From: Fastidiosipila sanguinis
GTDB lineage: Bacteria; Bacillota; Clostridia; Saccharofermentanales; Fastidiosipilaceae
Length of the DNA stretch: 64,000 bases
Assembly (NCBI RefSeq): GCF_002998295.1
Contig: NZ_CP027226.1
Coordinates: 310,001-374,000 of the forward strand
Reading direction: 5' to 3'
In this document: one piece after another, positions 8,758 through 18,451 of the stretch
How the letters are laid out: each line of letters begins with the position of its first letter
How positions within the stretch are numbered: position 1 is the stretch's first letter
Program-made: the position numbers and the translations under genes
The notes under the pieces: model-generated
Databases searched by the model: none
The model's input: only the letters and a program-made list of their open reading frames with translations
Told to the model about the DNA's origin: nothing

Positions 8758-9381
8758 ATGGCAAAAGTAGATGTATTAAATTTAGCAGGTAAAGTTGTAG
8801 GCAATTACGAACTAGCTGACTCTATTTATGGTATTGAAGCTAAGGAAGATTTAATCTATCAAGTAGTTAAAGCTCAACTAGCTAATAAGAGACAAGGAAC
8901 TTCAAAAGTTAAAAATAGAAGTGAAGTAAGTGGTGGTGGTAAGAAACCATGGCGCCAAAAAGGTACAGGTAGAGCACGTGCAGGTTCAATCAGAGCACCT
9001 CAATTCATCGGTGGTGGAGTAGTGTTCGGACCTACACCAAGAAGCTACAAGCTTTCAGTTCCTAAGAAACAAAGAAGAATTGCATTGAAGTCAGTCTTAA
9101 GCTTAAAAGCACAAGCAAATAACATTTATGTATTAGATGAAATTGCATTAAGCGAACCAAAGACAAAAGAAATTGCTAATTTCTTAAAATCTTTAAGTAA
9201 CGAAGGTAAAGCTTTATTCGTACTAGAACATGATAATAAGGCAGCAGAACTTTCAATAAGAAACTTAGCAAATGCAAATTATGCACACTTCAATACAATT
9301 AATGTATATGACATTTTAAACAGCGATGTATTAGTGTTGACAAAAGCAGCCGCTGATAAAATCGAGGAGGTATACGCATAA
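8758..9381 (+). CDS. rplD: Large ribosomal subunit protein L4
   Basis: 207 residues. The extended loop (about residues 40-95) with GGGKKPWRQKGTGRARAG and FGPTPRSY is characteristic; in the ribosome its tip lines the peptide exit tunnel. L4 is also the autoregulator of the S10 operon in enterobacteria, so it is one candidate ligand for the rpsJ leader, though that mechanism is not general. The stop codon overlaps the rplW start by one base. Confidence 0.98.
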   Translation: MAKVDVLNLAGKVVGNYELADSIYGIEAKEDLIYQVVKAQLANKRQGTSKVKNRSEVSGGGKKPWRQKGTGRARAGSIRAPQFIGGGVVFGPTPRSYKLSVPKKQRRIALKSVLSLKAQANNIYVLDEIALSEPKTKEIANFLKSLSNEGKALFVLEHDNKAAELSIRNLANANYAHFNTINVYDILNSDVLVLTKAAADKIEEVYA

Positions 9382-9734
9382 TGAAAAGTCCTTACGAAAT
9401 AATTAAAAGACCTATTATTACCGAACGTTCAGCTGAAGGTATGGCAGATGGTCGTTATACTTTCGAGGTGGCAAAGAATGCTAAAAAACCTGAGATAAGA
9501 AAAGCGATTGAAGAATTGTTCGAAGTTAAGGTTTTAAAAGTTAACACAATGAACATTCCAGGTAAGAAAAAACGTGTAAATATGAACCAAGGTTACACTT
9601 CAGACTGGAAGAAAGCTATAGTTCAAATCGATACAAATCCAGAAGAATCTAAATACTTAGGTGAAGGTGGAAAAGAAGTTAAGTCCAACAGAAAATATAA
9701 GTCTTCAATTGAAGATTTAGGTTTTGGACAATAG
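9381..9734 (+). CDS. rplW: Large ribosomal subunit protein L23
   Basis: 117 residues, with IIKRPIITERSAEGM near the start and the family pattern YTFEVAKNAKKPEIRKAIEELF. L23 lies at the exit of the peptide tunnel and docks trigger factor and SRP. Its C-terminus is about 15-20 residues longer than the shortest family members and is rich in Lys/Glu/Gly. It starts on the last base of rplD with a strong AGGAGG inside that gene, indicating translational coupling. Confidence 0.97.
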   Translation: MKSPYEIIKRPIITERSAEGMADGRYTFEVAKNAKKPEIRKAIEELFEVKVLKVNTMNIPGKKKRVNMNQGYTSDWKKAIVQIDTNPEESKYLGEGGKEVKSNRKYKSSIEDLGFGQ

Positions 9735-9755
9735 ACTCAGACAAGGAGATAAAAT

Positions 9756-10583
9756 ATGGCAGTTAAGAATTATAAACCAACTTCTCCTGCAAGAAGAGGA
9801 ATGTCAGTCGTTGATTACTCAGGATTGACAAAGAAGAGCCCGGAGAAAAGATTAGCTAAATCTAAAAAAAGAGGTAGCGGTCGTAATAACTCAGGTAAGA
9901 TAACCATTCGCTTTAGAGGTGGTGGTAACAAACGTAAATTACGTGAGATTGATTGGCGTAGAGATAAAGATGGAGTTCCAGCAAAAGTTGTTGCTGTTGA
10001 ATATGATCCAAACCGTACCGCTTTCATCGCTTTATTACAATATCTAGATGGTGAGAAGAGATATATCTTACAACCAAAAGGATTAAAAGAAGGTGATAAA
10101 GTTCTTAGTGGCGAAACTGCAGAGATTAGAGTTGGTAATACTAAGAAATTAAAAGATATTCCTACAGGTACTATGGTTCACAATATTGAACTAAGACCAG
10201 GTTACGGAGCACAAATGGTAAGAACTGCGGGTGCAGGTGCTCAATTAGTAGCTAAAGAAGGTAAGTATGCAACCCTTAAGTTACCTTCAGGTGAATACAG
10301 ATTAGTTCTACTAGAATGTAAAGCAACAATTGGTGTTGTTGGAAACGCAGAACATGAGAACGTAAACGTAGGTAAAGCAGGTAAGACAAGATATAAAGGT
10401 AAAAGACCTCACGTTCGTGGTGTTGTCATGAACCCTAACGATCACCCTCATGGTGGTGGTGAAGGTAAGTCACCAGTTGGTCGTCCAAGTCCAGTATCAC
10501 CTTGGGGACAAAAAACATTGGGTTACAAAACTCGTAAGAAGAATAAACCTTCCAATAAATATATTGTAAGAAGAAGAAAGTAG
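9756..10583 (+). CDS. rplB: Large ribosomal subunit protein L2
   Basis: 275 residues, the usual size. The start [20 protein letters not shown], the [20 protein letters not shown] motif and the C-terminal [19 protein letters not shown], with the functionally important His in HPHGGGEG, are all present. L2 is essential for subunit association and peptidyl transferase activity. AAGGAG precedes the ATG. Confidence 0.98.
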   Translation: MAVKNYKPTSPARRGMSVVDYSGLTKKSPEKRLAKSKKRGSGRNNSGKITIRFRGGGNKRKLREIDWRRDKDGVPAKVVAVEYDPNRTAFIALLQYLDGEKRYILQPKGLKEGDKVLSGETAEIRVGNTKKLKDIPTGTMVHNIELRPGYGAQMVRTAGAGAQLVAKEGKYATLKLPSGEYRLVLLECKATIGVVGNAEHENVNVGKAGKTRYKGKRPHVRGVVMNPNDHPHGGGEGKSPVGRPSPVSPWGQKTLGYKTRKKNKPSNKYIVRRRK

Positions 10584-10594
10584 GAGGAAAATAA

Positions 10595-10879
10595 ATGAGT
10601 CGTTCAGCAAAAAAAGGCTTTTTTGTCGAAGAATCTTTAATTAAGAAAGTTCGTGCACAAAACGATGCAAATGAAAAACAAGTTATTAAGACTTGGTCAA
10701 GAGCTTCTACTATCTTCCCAGAGATGGTAGGACATACAATAGCTGTACATGATGGACGTAAACATGTTCCTGTATATATCACAGAAGACATGGTAGGACA
10801 CAAATTAGGTGAATTTGCTACAACTCGCCTATTCCGTGGTCACAAACGTTCAGAGAAAAAAGTTGGATTGAAAAAATAG
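10595..10879 (+). CDS. rpsS: Small ribosomal subunit protein S19
   Basis: 94 residues, with [23 protein letters not shown] and [15 protein letters not shown], the family signature. S19 pairs with S13 in the 30S head near the A site. AGGAGG lies just upstream of the ATG, and rplV begins 7 bp after its stop. Confidence 0.98.
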   Translation: MSRSAKKGFFVEESLIKKVRAQNDANEKQVIKTWSRASTIFPEMVGHTIAVHDGRKHVPVYITEDMVGHKLGEFATTRLFRGHKRSEKKVGLKK

Positions 10880-10886
10880 GAGGTAA

Positions 10887-11366
10887 ATGATTTTGGAAAA
10901 GAAATATACTAAAGCATATTTAGAAGATAATCGCGAAGAAGTATTAGAATTATATGCGCAAAAGCACACAAAATCTAACCGTCCTGCAATTTTGACAAAG
11001 AAACAACGTAAAATTCTTGGAATTGGTAAAGACAGAGGTATTGCTAAAGTAAGTAACGTTAGAGTTGCTCCAAGAAAAGTACAAATTGTTTTGGATCAAA
11101 TTAGAGATAAAGATGTACGTGAAGCAAGAGCTATTTTACAATACACAGACAAGATCGCTACTGAAGATCTAATCAAATTATTAGACTCAGCTGTAGCAAA
11201 CGCTGTTAATAATAATGGTATGGCAGAAGATAGCTTATATGTCGCAATGTGCAACGTTGGTCAAGGCGTAACCCTAAAACGTTATAGACCACGTGGTAAA
11301 GGTAGTGCTTCACCAATCAACAAGAGAACAAGCAACATTACTATTGTTGTTAAGGCTAGAGATTAG
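10887..11366 (+). CDS. rplV: Large ribosomal subunit protein L22 with N-terminal extension
   Basis: 159 residues, whereas typical bacterial L22 has about 110. The canonical L22 body starts near residue 52 ([20 protein letters not shown]) and ends with the loop and strand [23 protein letters not shown]. The first roughly 50 residues ([19 protein letters not shown]...) are extra. The ATG at 10887 has AGGAGG 3 nt upstream, so the extension is supported as translated; I see no other strong site before the core. L22 lines the exit tunnel, and its N-terminus is on the ribosome surface. Confidence 0.95.
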   Translation: MILEKKYTKAYLEDNREEVLELYAQKHTKSNRPAILTKKQRKILGIGKDRGIAKVSNVRVAPRKVQIVLDQIRDKDVREARAILQYTDKIATEDLIKLLDSAVANAVNNNGMAEDSLYVAMCNVGQGVTLKRYRPRGKGSASPINKRTSNITIVVKARD

Positions 11367-11380
11367 GAGGTTACGAAATA

Positions 11381-12103
11381 ATGGGACAAAAAGTTAACCC
11401 ACATGGCTTTCGAGTAGGTGTTATTAAAGACTGGAGCACCAAATGGTATGCAGATAAGAAAGACTTTAGTAAATACTTGGTAGAAGATAAAAAAATTCGT
11501 GATTTCATTAAAAAAGAAGTTTACGATGCAGGTTTAGCTGATATTCATATCGAAAGAAAAGGTGATGACGTAACAACTCTAACTCTTTACACAGCAAAAC
11601 CAGGTATTATCATTGGTCGTCAAGGTGCAGGTATTGAAGAGCTAAAGAAAAAATTGGCTAAAGAATTTAAGAAAGATTTCTTAATCAATGTCAATGAAGT
11701 ACCAAATCCAGATACAAATGCTCAATTAATTGCTGAAAACATTGCAGCTCAATTGGAAAGACGTGTTGCTTTCCGTAGAGCAATGAAACAAAGCATTACA
11801 CGTGCTATGAAGGCTGGTGCTAAAGGTATAAAAACTATGACAAGTGGTCGTTTAGCAGGTGCTGATATGGCACGTACAGAACAATATGATGAGGGTACAG
11901 TTCCTCTACATACATTACGTGCTAATGTAGACTATGGTTTCGCTGAAGCAGATACTCAATACGGTATTATCGGTGTTAAAGTTTGGGTCTACAAGGGCGA
12001 TGTTCTAGACGGTAAACTACACTCAATCGCTACTGAACCAGTTAGAAAACAAGGTCGTGGCGATAAGCGTAGAGGTAATAACAGAAGAGGAGGAAATAAA
12101 TAA
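11381..12103 (+). CDS. rpsC: Small ribosomal subunit protein S3
   Basis: 240 residues with [20 protein letters not shown] at the start, a KH domain ([16 protein letters not shown]) and the C-terminal domain ending in a basic Arg/Gly/Asn-rich tail. S3 forms part of the mRNA entry channel helicase. The stop overlaps the rplP start by one base (TAATG), so rplP translation is likely coupled. Confidence 0.98.
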   Translation: MGQKVNPHGFRVGVIKDWSTKWYADKKDFSKYLVEDKKIRDFIKKEVYDAGLADIHIERKGDDVTTLTLYTAKPGIIIGRQGAGIEELKKKLAKEFKKDFLINVNEVPNPDTNAQLIAENIAAQLERRVAFRRAMKQSITRAMKAGAKGIKTMTSGRLAGADMARTEQYDEGTVPLHTLRANVDYGFAEADTQYGIIGVKVWVYKGDVLDGKLHSIATEPVRKQGRGDKRRGNNRRGGNK

Positions 12104-12534
12104 TGTTACTCCCTAAGAAAGTTAAATATAGAAAACAACACCGTGGCCGTATGAAGGGTAAAGCTACTCGTGGTAATAAAGTTACATATGGTGAGTACGG
12201 TTTAGTTGCACTAGAACCGGCATGGTTAAAAGGTAACCAAATAGAATCCGCTCGTATTGCTATCAACAGAAGAATGCGTCGTGGTGGTAAACTATGGATT
12301 AAGGTTTTCCCAGATAAATCAGTTACTAAAAAACCTGCTGAAGTTCGTATGGGTGCTGGTAAAGGTTCACCAGAGTTCTTCGTAGCAGTTGTAAAACCAG
12401 GAAGAGTTATATTTGAAGTAGCTGGTGTTTCTGAAAGTGTTGCAAGAGATGCTCTTAGATTAGCAAGTTATAAATTGCCATTTAAGACAAAAATAGTTAA
12501 AAAAGGTGAGGAGGGCGTAGTAAATGAAGGCTAA
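12103..12534 (+). CDS. rplP: Large ribosomal subunit protein L16
   Basis: 143 residues. [19 protein letters not shown] and the [16 protein letters not shown] and [10 protein letters not shown] segments are diagnostic. L16 helps organise the A-site tRNA region of the 50S subunit. A GAGGAGG in the end of rpsC serves as its ribosome-binding site. Its 3' end overlaps rpmC by 11 bp. Confidence 0.98.
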   Translation: MLLPKKVKYRKQHRGRMKGKATRGNKVTYGEYGLVALEPAWLKGNQIESARIAINRRMRRGGKLWIKVFPDKSVTKKPAEVRMGAGKGSPEFFVAVVKPGRVIFEVAGVSESVARDALRLASYKLPFKTKIVKKGEEGVVNEG

Positions 12535-12727
12535 TGAATTACGTGAAAAAAGCACAGAAGATTTAAATGTTGAGTTAGCTGAACTAAGCAATGAATTATT
12601 TAAGCTACGTTTCCAAAATGCAACTCATAATTTGGATAATCCTGCACAATTGAAACATGTTAGAAGAGATATCGCTAGAGTAAAAACAATTTTACGTGAG
12701 CGTGAAATATCTCTAGAGAATAAATAA
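12524..12727 (+). CDS. rpmC: Large ribosomal subunit protein L29
   Basis: 67 residues, ending with the usual helix pair: ELRE near the start, then LKFRFQ-like [20 protein letters not shown] and a basic [16 protein letters not shown] stretch. L29 contacts L23 at the tunnel exit. It overlaps rplP by 11 bp, with GGAGGG in rplP providing its ribosome-binding site. Confidence 0.97.
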   Translation: MKANELREKSTEDLNVELAELSNELFKLRFQNATHNLDNPAQLKHVRRDIARVKTILREREISLENK

Positions 12728-12739
12728 GGAGGAGTTTAA

Positions 12740-13000
12740 ATGGCTATAGAAAGAAATTTACGTAAAAGTCGTGTTGGTATAGTTGTTTCCAATAGTATGG
12801 ATAAAACAGTTATAGTGGCCGTAAACGAGTTGAAAAAACATCCTCTATACAAGAAGCATGTTAAGACAACTAAAAAGTTTGCAGTGCATGATGAAAATAA
12901 TGAATGTAACGTCGGTGACCGTGTAAAAATCATGGAAACTAGACCTTTGAGTAAAACAAAATCTTGGAGATTAACCGAGATTATTGAAAAGGCTAAGTAG
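12740..13000 (+). CDS. rpsQ: Small ribosomal subunit protein S17
   Basis: 86 residues, an OB-fold 16S rRNA binding protein. [20 protein letters not shown] and [21 protein letters not shown] are classic. AAGGAGG precedes the ATG. rplN starts 16 bp downstream of its stop. Confidence 0.97.
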   Translation: MAIERNLRKSRVGIVVSNSMDKTVIVAVNELKKHPLYKKHVKTTKKFAVHDENNECNVGDRVKIMETRPLSKTKSWRLTEIIEKAK

Positions 13001-13016
13001 AAGGAAGGAGATTAAT

Positions 13017-13385
13017 ATGATACAAGTAGAATCTATACTTCATTCTGCAGATAATACCGGAGCCCGTACACTAAAATGTGTTAAGGTTTTGGGAGGTTCT
13101 AAGAGAAGATTCGCAAGCATTGGTGATGTTATTGTATGTTCAGTTCAAGAAGCAGCACCTGGTGGCGTAGTTAAAAAAGGTGAAGTTGTAAAAGCTGTAA
13201 TCGTTCGTACAAAGAAACCTATTAGACGTAAAGATGGTTCATACATTAAGTTCGACGAGAACGCAGCAGTTGTAATTCGTGATGATAAGAACCCAATGGG
13301 TACACGTATTTTTGGCCCAACAGCTAGAGAATTACGTGAAGGTGGATTCACAAGAATCTTATCCTTGGCTCCAGAGGTACTATAA
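13017..13385 (+). CDS. rplN: Large ribosomal subunit protein L14
   Basis: 122 residues, exactly the family length, from the ATG at 13017 with AAGGAAGGAG 7 nt upstream. An upstream ATG at 12984, inside rpsQ, would add 11 unlikely residues. [35 protein letters not shown] and [20 protein letters not shown] identify L14, a 50S interface protein. Confidence 0.98.
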   Translation: MIQVESILHSADNTGARTLKCVKVLGGSKRRFASIGDVIVCSVQEAAPGGVVKKGEVVKAVIVRTKKPIRRKDGSYIKFDENAAVVIRDDKNPMGTRIFGPTARELREGGFTRILSLAPEVL

Positions 13386-13395
13386 GGAGGAAACT

Positions 13396-13740
13396 ATGGC
13401 AAAGAAAATACATGTAAAAAAAGGTGATACTGTCTACGTTCTCTCCGGTAAGGATAGAGCTAAAACAGGTGAAGTTCTAGAAGTTTTCCCTAAAACAGGT
13501 CGTGTACTTGTAGAAGGTGTTAATATTGTTGCAAAACATAGAAAACCTCGTAGAATGGGTGAAAGTTCAGGTATATTTGCAGAGGAAGCTCCAATAGATA
13601 GCTCAAATGTTATGTTAGTAGATCCAAAAACAGGAGAACCTACAAAAGTTGGAGTTAGAATCAATGATAACGGTGATAAAGTCCGTTACGCAAAAAGAAG
13701 TGGTAACGATATTGATGTTATCACCGCAGCTAAGAAATAA
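13396..13740 (+). CDS. rplX: Large ribosomal subunit protein L24
   Basis: 114 residues from ATG 13396, with AAGGAGG 6 nt upstream; the frame is open further back into rplN but that part is shadow. A KOW motif ([19 protein letters not shown]) and the [10 protein letters not shown] segment identify L24, an assembly initiator near the tunnel exit. Confidence 0.97.
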   Translation: MAKKIHVKKGDTVYVLSGKDRAKTGEVLEVFPKTGRVLVEGVNIVAKHRKPRRMGESSGIFAEEAPIDSSNVMLVDPKTGEPTKVGVRINDNGDKVRYAKRSGNDIDVITAAKK

Positions 13741-13754
13741 GAGAGGTAGGGATA

Positions 13755-14291
13755 ATGTCAAGATTAAAAGATAAATATGTAAATGAAGTTGCCCCTGCTT
13801 TAAATGAAAAGTTTGGCTATAAATCAGTTATGCAAACTCCAAAATTGGAAAAGATTGTTCTTAACATGGGTGTTGGTGACCGTGAAAATAGCAAAACTGT
13901 AGAGCATGCAGCAGAAGATTTGACACTTATAGCAGGTCAAAAAGCTGTTATTACTAAAGCTAAGAAATCCATAGCAAACTTCCACTTACGTGAAGGTATG
14001 GAAATCGGTACTAAAGTAACTCTAAGAGGCGAAAGAATGTATGAATTCTTAGATAGATTCATCAGTATTGCAGTTCCACGTGTTCGTGACTTTAGAGGTT
14101 TATCTGCAAATTCATTCGATGGTAGAGGTAACTACTCAGTTGGTATGAAGGAACAATTGATTTTCCCTGAGATCAACTACGATAATATCGATCAAATTAG
14201 AGGTTTAGATATTAGTATCGTTACAACAGCTGAAACAGATGAGGAAGCATACGAATTATTGAAATTATTTGGCTTCCCATTCGCAAGATAA
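13755..14291 (+). CDS. rplE: Large ribosomal subunit protein L5
   Basis: 178 residues, with [12 protein letters not shown] near the start, [26 protein letters not shown] in the middle and the conserved C-terminal GFPFAR. L5 binds 5S rRNA and contacts the P-site tRNA. rpsN starts 10 bp downstream. Confidence 0.98.
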   Translation: MSRLKDKYVNEVAPALNEKFGYKSVMQTPKLEKIVLNMGVGDRENSKTVEHAAEDLTLIAGQKAVITKAKKSIANFHLREGMEIGTKVTLRGERMYEFLDRFISIAVPRVRDFRGLSANSFDGRGNYSVGMKEQLIFPEINYDNIDQIRGLDISIVTTAETDEEAYELLKLFGFPFAR

Positions 14292-14301
14292 GGAGATAAT
14301 A

Positions 14302-14487
14302 ATGGCAAAAACATCTAAAAGAGTTAGTGGAGCAAGAGAAGCTAAATTCTCAACAAGAAATCATAACCGTTGTAAGTTGTGTGGTCGTCCACGTGCTTAT
14401 TTACGTAAGTACGGAATTTGCCGTGTATGTTTCCGTGAACTAGCATACAAGGGTGAAATACCTGGTGTGCACAAGTCAAGTTGGTAA
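14302..14487 (+). CDS. rpsN: Small ribosomal subunit protein S14, zinc-binding type
   Basis: 61 residues from ATG 14302, with AAGGAG upstream. It is the short zinc form: CKLC and CRVC provide the four cysteine ligands. This C+ paralogue is the housekeeping form in Firmicutes; under zinc limitation many species switch to a longer zinc-free S14 encoded elsewhere. Confidence 0.97.
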   Translation: MAKTSKRVSGAREAKFSTRNHNRCKLCGRPRAYLRKYGICRVCFRELAYKGEIPGVHKSSW

Positions 14488-14502
14488 TCGGGAGGTACAA
14501 AT

Positions 14503-14898
14503 ATGCAAAGCACAGATAAAATAGCAGATATGTTAACAAGAATTCGTAATGCTCAAAGAGCTCATCACGAAACAGTTGACGTTCCTGCTTCAAAATTAAA
14601 AAATGAAATTGCTAAAATTTTATTAGATGAAGGTTATATTAAATCTTTTGAAGAAGTGGAAGCAGAACCACATAATGTTATTAGAATTACTTTGAAGTAT
14701 TTACAAGGTAGAGCAGCTATAGGTGGTATTAAGCGTATTTCAAAACCAGGTTTGAGAATATATAGTCAAGTCAATGACTTGCCACATGTTCTAGATGGTC
14801 TAGGAATTGCAATTATATCAACTTCTAAAGGCTTAATGACAGACAAGACTGCACGCGAAGAAAATATCGGTGGAGAAGTGTTAGCCTACGTTTGGTAG
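14503..14898 (+). CDS. rpsH: Small ribosomal subunit protein S8
   Basis: 131 residues, with [17 protein letters not shown] at the N-terminus and the C-terminal [27 protein letters not shown] typical of S8. S8 binds the central domain of 16S rRNA and is the autoregulator of the spc operon in E. coli. A 57-bp gap follows with a small GCCT-cat-AGGC hairpin. Confidence 0.98.
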   Translation: MQSTDKIADMLTRIRNAQRAHHETVDVPASKLKNEIAKILLDEGYIKSFEEVEAEPHNVIRITLKYLQGRAAIGGIKRISKPGLRIYSQVNDLPHVLDGLGIAIISTSKGLMTDKTAREENIGGEVLAYVW

Positions 14899-14955
14899 TC
14901 TTTACACTCTGAAAGGGGCCTCATAGGCTCGCAATCTTAAGAGGAGGAAATTTAT

Positions 14956-15504
14956 ATGTCACGTATAGGTAATAAACCAATTGCTGTTTCTAATGACTTA
15001 AAGATTAATATTGATGACGAAAATCATATTATCGAAATTTCAAATGGTAAAAACAGCTTAAGTCAAGAATACGCAGACGTAATTGACGTTAAATTAGGAG
15101 AAGGCGAAATCGTCGTCTCAAGACAAAATGACGAGAATACAAGTAAAGCTCTTCATGGTTTATATCGTTCATTAATCCATAACATGGTTGTTGGATTAAC
15201 AGAAGGTTATAAGAAAACTTTAGATATCAATGGTATCGGTTTCAGAGCTAACTTAAGTGGTAAAAAGCTAGAATTACAAATTGGATATTCACATCCTGTT
15301 GTATTTGAAGCTCCAGAAGGTATCGAATTCGAACTACCAACTCAAACTCAAATTATTGTAAAGGGTTATGATAAACAATTAGTTGGTGAAGTTGCTGCTA
15401 AGATCAGAGCAAGTAGAATTCCTGATGTATACCACGGTAAAGGTATTAAATATTCAGACGAAGTCTTACGTATTAAAGAAGGTAAGACAGGTGCTAAAGG
15501 TTAA
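14956..15504 (+). CDS. rplF: Large ribosomal subunit protein L6
   Basis: 182 residues, starting MSRIGNKPIAVSND and ending with the conserved RIPDVYHGKGIKYSDEVLRIKEGK. The two alpha/beta domains of L6 sit near the sarcin-ricin loop. GAGGAGG precedes the ATG. Confidence 0.98.
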   Translation: MSRIGNKPIAVSNDLKINIDDENHIIEISNGKNSLSQEYADVIDVKLGEGEIVVSRQNDENTSKALHGLYRSLIHNMVVGLTEGYKKTLDINGIGFRANLSGKKLELQIGYSHPVVFEAPEGIEFELPTQTQIIVKGYDKQLVGEVAAKIRASRIPDVYHGKGIKYSDEVLRIKEGKTGAKG

Positions 15505-15522
15505 TAGAAAGGTGCATGTTAA

Positions 15523-15891
15523 ATGATTAAGCAAATTAATAAGAATAAAAATCGTCAAAGAAAACATGCTAAGATACGTCGTACCCTAAGTGGTACAACA
15601 GAAATTCCTAGAATTTCAGTGTATCGTAGCAATAAGCATATATATGCTCAATTGATTGATGACCAAAATGCGACAACATTAGTTAGTGCATCTACTTTAG
15701 ACTCAGAGTTAAATCTAAGTGACGGCAATACAGGTTCAGTTGCAGCTGCAAAAGCAGTAGGTGAACTATTAGGAGAAAGAGCTAAAAAAGCTGGTTTCGA
15801 AAAAGTTGTATTTGACCGTAGTGGATACATTTACCATGGTCGTGTGGCAGCTTTAGCAGATGGTGCACGTTCAGCAGGACTTGCATTCTAA
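15523..15891 (+). CDS. rplR: Large ribosomal subunit protein L18
   Basis: 122 residues, with the basic N-terminus, [18 protein letters not shown], and the C-terminal [23 protein letters not shown]18 binds 5S rRNA together with L5. Confidence 0.98.
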   Translation: MIKQINKNKNRQRKHAKIRRTLSGTTEIPRISVYRSNKHIYAQLIDDQNATTLVSASTLDSELNLSDGNTGSVAAAKAVGELLGERAKKAGFEKVVFDRSGYIYHGRVAALADGARSAGLAF

Positions 15892-15908
15892 TACGAGGAG
15901 GAATACTA

Positions 15909-16400
15909 ATGGAAAATAAATATGAACCAGAAATTATGGACCGTGTCGTAAGTATTAGCCGTGTTGCTAAGACTGTTAAGGGTGGTCGTAACATGAGATT
16001 CCGTGCACTCGTAGTTGTCGGTGATGGACATGGTAGAGTTGGTGCTGGAATCGGTAAGTCAATTGAAATTCCTGAAGCTATTCGTAAGGCTAAGGAAAGT
16101 GCAATTAAAAGCATGGTAGATGTTACTACTGATGGAACTACAATCCCACACAGATACATAGGTGAGTTTGGTGCTGGTAAAGTTTTAGTTATGCCAGCTA
16201 AACCAGGTACAGGTGTTATTGCAGGTGGTGCAGCTCGTGCTGTTGTTGAATTAGCTGGTATCAAAGATATTAGAACAAAATCTTTAGGTACAGCAAACCC
16301 ACTTAATGTTGTTAATGCTACAATAGACGCTTTAGGTAAATTGAGAGCAGTAGAAGATGTAGCTAAAACTCGTGGTAAGAATCCAGAAGAGATTTTATAG
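15909..16400 (+). CDS. rpsE: Small ribosomal subunit protein S5
   Basis: 163 residues, with [20 protein letters not shown] and [25 protein letters not shown], the double-stranded RNA-binding fold. S5 takes part in decoding fidelity and mRNA entry. CGAGGAGG precedes the ATG. Confidence 0.98.
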   Translation: MENKYEPEIMDRVVSISRVAKTVKGGRNMRFRALVVVGDGHGRVGAGIGKSIEIPEAIRKAKESAIKSMVDVTTDGTTIPHRYIGEFGAGKVLVMPAKPGTGVIAGGAARAVVELAGIKDIRTKSLGTANPLNVVNATIDALGKLRAVEDVAKTRGKNPEEIL

Positions 16401-16413
16401 GAGGTTCCGCGAA

Positions 16414-16593
16414 ATGGCTAAATTGAAAATAACACTTAAGAAAAGTAAAAATAACAGATTGACTAAGCACAAACGTACATTGGAAGCGTTAGGATTGAAA
16501 AAAATTGGTCAATCAGTAGAACATGAAGATACTCCTGCACTACGTGGTCAATTAAGACAAGTTGACTACTTAGTTGAAGTAGAGAGTTTATAG
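16414..16593 (+). CDS. rpmD: Large ribosomal subunit protein L30
   Basis: 59 residues from ATG 16414, with TAGGAGG 8 nt upstream; an earlier in-frame GTG-like extension lies inside rpsE and is not needed. LKITLKKSKNNRLTKHKRTLEALGL is the bacterial L30 pattern. Confidence 0.97.
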   Translation: MAKLKITLKKSKNNRLTKHKRTLEALGLKKIGQSVEHEDTPALRGQLRQVDYLVEVESL

Positions 16594-16606
16594 GAAGGAG
16601 CTAAAC

Positions 16607-17056
16607 ATGAAGTTAAATGATATTAAAGCTCCAGCAGGCGCAACCCATAACACTCAACGTAAAGGTAGAGGTGATGGATCCGGTCGTGGTAAGACTTCAG
16701 GTCGTGGTACCAAAGGTCAAATGGCAAGATCAGGTAGTCGTAGACGCTGGGGATTTGAAGGTGGACAAACTCCTTTATTCCGTAGATTACAAAAACGCGG
16801 ATTCAATAATAAAAACTTTGAAACAAAATATGTAGAAGTGCCAGTTTCTAGACTGAACGTTTTTGCAGATGGTGATGTAGTAGATTTAGCAACAATTAAA
16901 GAAAAAGGTGTTGCTAACTTTGATCACAAACAAGATAAATTAAAAATTATCGGTAATGAAGAACTTGACAAGAAGCTAACAGTTAAAGCAAGCAAGTTTA
17001 CAAAATCTGCAAAAGCAAGTATAGAAGCGGCGGGAGGCGTCGCTGAGGAGGTATAG
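16607..17056 (+). CDS. rplO: Large ribosomal subunit protein L15
   Basis: 149 residues. The Gly/Arg-rich N-terminus (RGKTSGRGTKGQMARSG) with GFEGGQTPLFRRLQKRGF identifies L15, a late assembly protein. secY begins 2 bp after the stop. Confidence 0.98.
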   Translation: MKLNDIKAPAGATHNTQRKGRGDGSGRGKTSGRGTKGQMARSGSRRRWGFEGGQTPLFRRLQKRGFNNKNFETKYVEVPVSRLNVFADGDVVDLATIKEKGVANFDHKQDKLKIIGNEELDKKLTVKASKFTKSAKASIEAAGGVAEEV

Positions 17057-17058
17057 AT

Positions 17059-18363
17059 ATGTCAAGCATTGGAAATACCTTGAAAAAGGCTATTAATGTT
17101 CCAGAATTGCGTAAGCGCATATTTTATACACTGTTAATCATAATCATTTATCGTGTGGGTGCACACATTCCTGTTCCAGGTATTAACCGTGTTGCATTCA
17201 CCAACTTGATTAATAGTTTTGGTCAATTAGGACAAATGATGGATATAATCTCTGGTGGTGCTTTAGCCTCAGTTTCTATTTTTTCATTAGGTGTCCAACC
17301 TTACATTACAGCGTCAATTATCATTCAGCTATTGACAGTTGCAATACCTTCTTTGGAAAGTCTAGCTCAACAAGGCGAAACAGGAAGAAAGAAGATACAA
17401 AAGATCACAAGATATACAGCAGTAGGTTTAGCAGCAGTTATGTCATTTTCATTCTGGTTTGCTACTCGCTCAGCTTCTGTAAGTAATCTGCCAATGTGGT
17501 TAAATGCAATATTAGTAATATCAACATTTACTGCAGGTACAATGATTGTAACTTGGTTAGGGGAATCAATTAATGGTAACGGTGTTGGAAATGGTGTTTC
17601 AATTATCATTTTCACTGGTATTATTGCTAAGATTCCTGACATGTTAAGAGCATTATGGTATACAGTAAGAGCATGGGACGTAAATAACAATTGGGGTCCA
17701 ATTGTAGCAACAGTTCTATTGCTAGTATTTATAGTTGCAGCATTAGCATTGTTATCATTTGTTATATTTGTTCAACTAGCTGAAAGAAGAATACCAGTAC
17801 AATATTCAAAACGTGTTGTAGGACGTAAACAATATGGTGGTCAAAGTTCATATTTACCAATTAAGGTAAACCAATCTGGTGTTATGCCAGTAATCTTTGC
17901 CTCAGCAATTGCATCCTTACCTTCATTGTTAGTAAGTTTGTTCTGGCACAATAGTAATAATGGTGTGGTAAACTTTTTCCGTACATTTGGTGCTAACCCT
18001 CTTTATTATGTAATCATGGCATTGCTAATATTAATGTTTACTTTCTTCTATTCATTGATCTCATTCAATCCAATTGAGATTTCAAATAATTTACAGAAGA
18101 ATGGTGGTTATATCCCAGGTATCAGACCAGGTAGACCTACATCAGAATTTATTCAAAACACTTCAAATCGTTTGAATTGGTTTGATGCATTATTCTTAAT
18201 AATTGTTACATTACTACCTACATTAATAGGTACAATTACAAATACAAGCGCAATTTGGATGGGTGGTACATCTATCATAATTATTGTCGGTGTATGTGTA
18301 GAGTTACAAAATCAATTAGAATCAGAAATGACAATGAAGAGTTACAAAGGTTTCTTAAAATAG
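17059..18363 (+). CDS. secY: Protein translocase channel subunit SecY
   Basis: 434 residues with ten predicted membrane segments. The plug region after TM1 (HIPVPGIN), the C5 loop with QLAERRIPVQYSKRVVGRK, which binds SecA, and the C-terminal tail GVCVELQNQLESEMTMKSYKGF are conserved. It forms the protein export channel with SecE and SecG; secG is also in this window, at 45536. A strong hairpin lies between it and adk. Confidence 0.98.
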   Translation: MSSIGNTLKKAINVPELRKRIFYTLLIIIIYRVGAHIPVPGINRVAFTNLINSFGQLGQMMDIISGGALASVSIFSLGVQPYITASIIIQLLTVAIPSLESLAQQGETGRKKIQKITRYTAVGLAAVMSFSFWFATRSASVSNLPMWLNAILVISTFTAGTMIVTWLGESINGNGVGNGVSIIIFTGIIAKIPDMLRALWYTVRAWDVNNNWGPIVATVLLLVFIVAALALLSFVIFVQLAERRIPVQYSKRVVGRKQYGGQSSYLPIKVNQSGVMPVIFASAIASLPSLLVSLFWHNSNNGVVNFFRTFGANPLYYVIMALLILMFTFFYSLISFNPIEISNNLQKNGGYIPGIRPGRPTSEFIQNTSNRLNWFDALFLIIVTLLPTLIGTITNTSAIWMGGTSIIIIVGVCVELQNQLESEMTMKSYKGFLK

Positions 18364-18398
18364 ATGATAATAACAATGTAAAAATTGAAAGATCATTC

Positions 18399-18427
18399 AA
18401 AGCCTTACCTGGCTTAGGTGAGGCTTT
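18399..18427 (+). terminator. Hairpin between secY and adk (attenuator or processing site)
   Basis: AAAGCCTTACC (18399-18409) pairs with GGTGAGGCTTT (18417-18427), 11 bp with one G-T pair and a 7-nt loop, followed by an AT-rich but imperfect tail (ACTTAATTTTA). It could reduce readthrough from the ribosomal genes into adk-map or protect an RNA end. AAGGAG for adk follows. Confidence 0.5.
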
Positions 18428-18451
18428 ACTTAATTTTAGTAAGGAGAGATT

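Noticed and set aside
10435-10803. Minus-strand 122-codon frame opposite rplB-rpsS
   Set aside because: Shadow frame; the plus strand encodes two certain ribosomal proteins with normal spacing.
15782-16264. Minus-strand 160-codon frame opposite rplR-rpsE
   Set aside because: Pro/Ala/Ser-rich shadow of highly expressed ribosomal genes, no ribosome-binding site.
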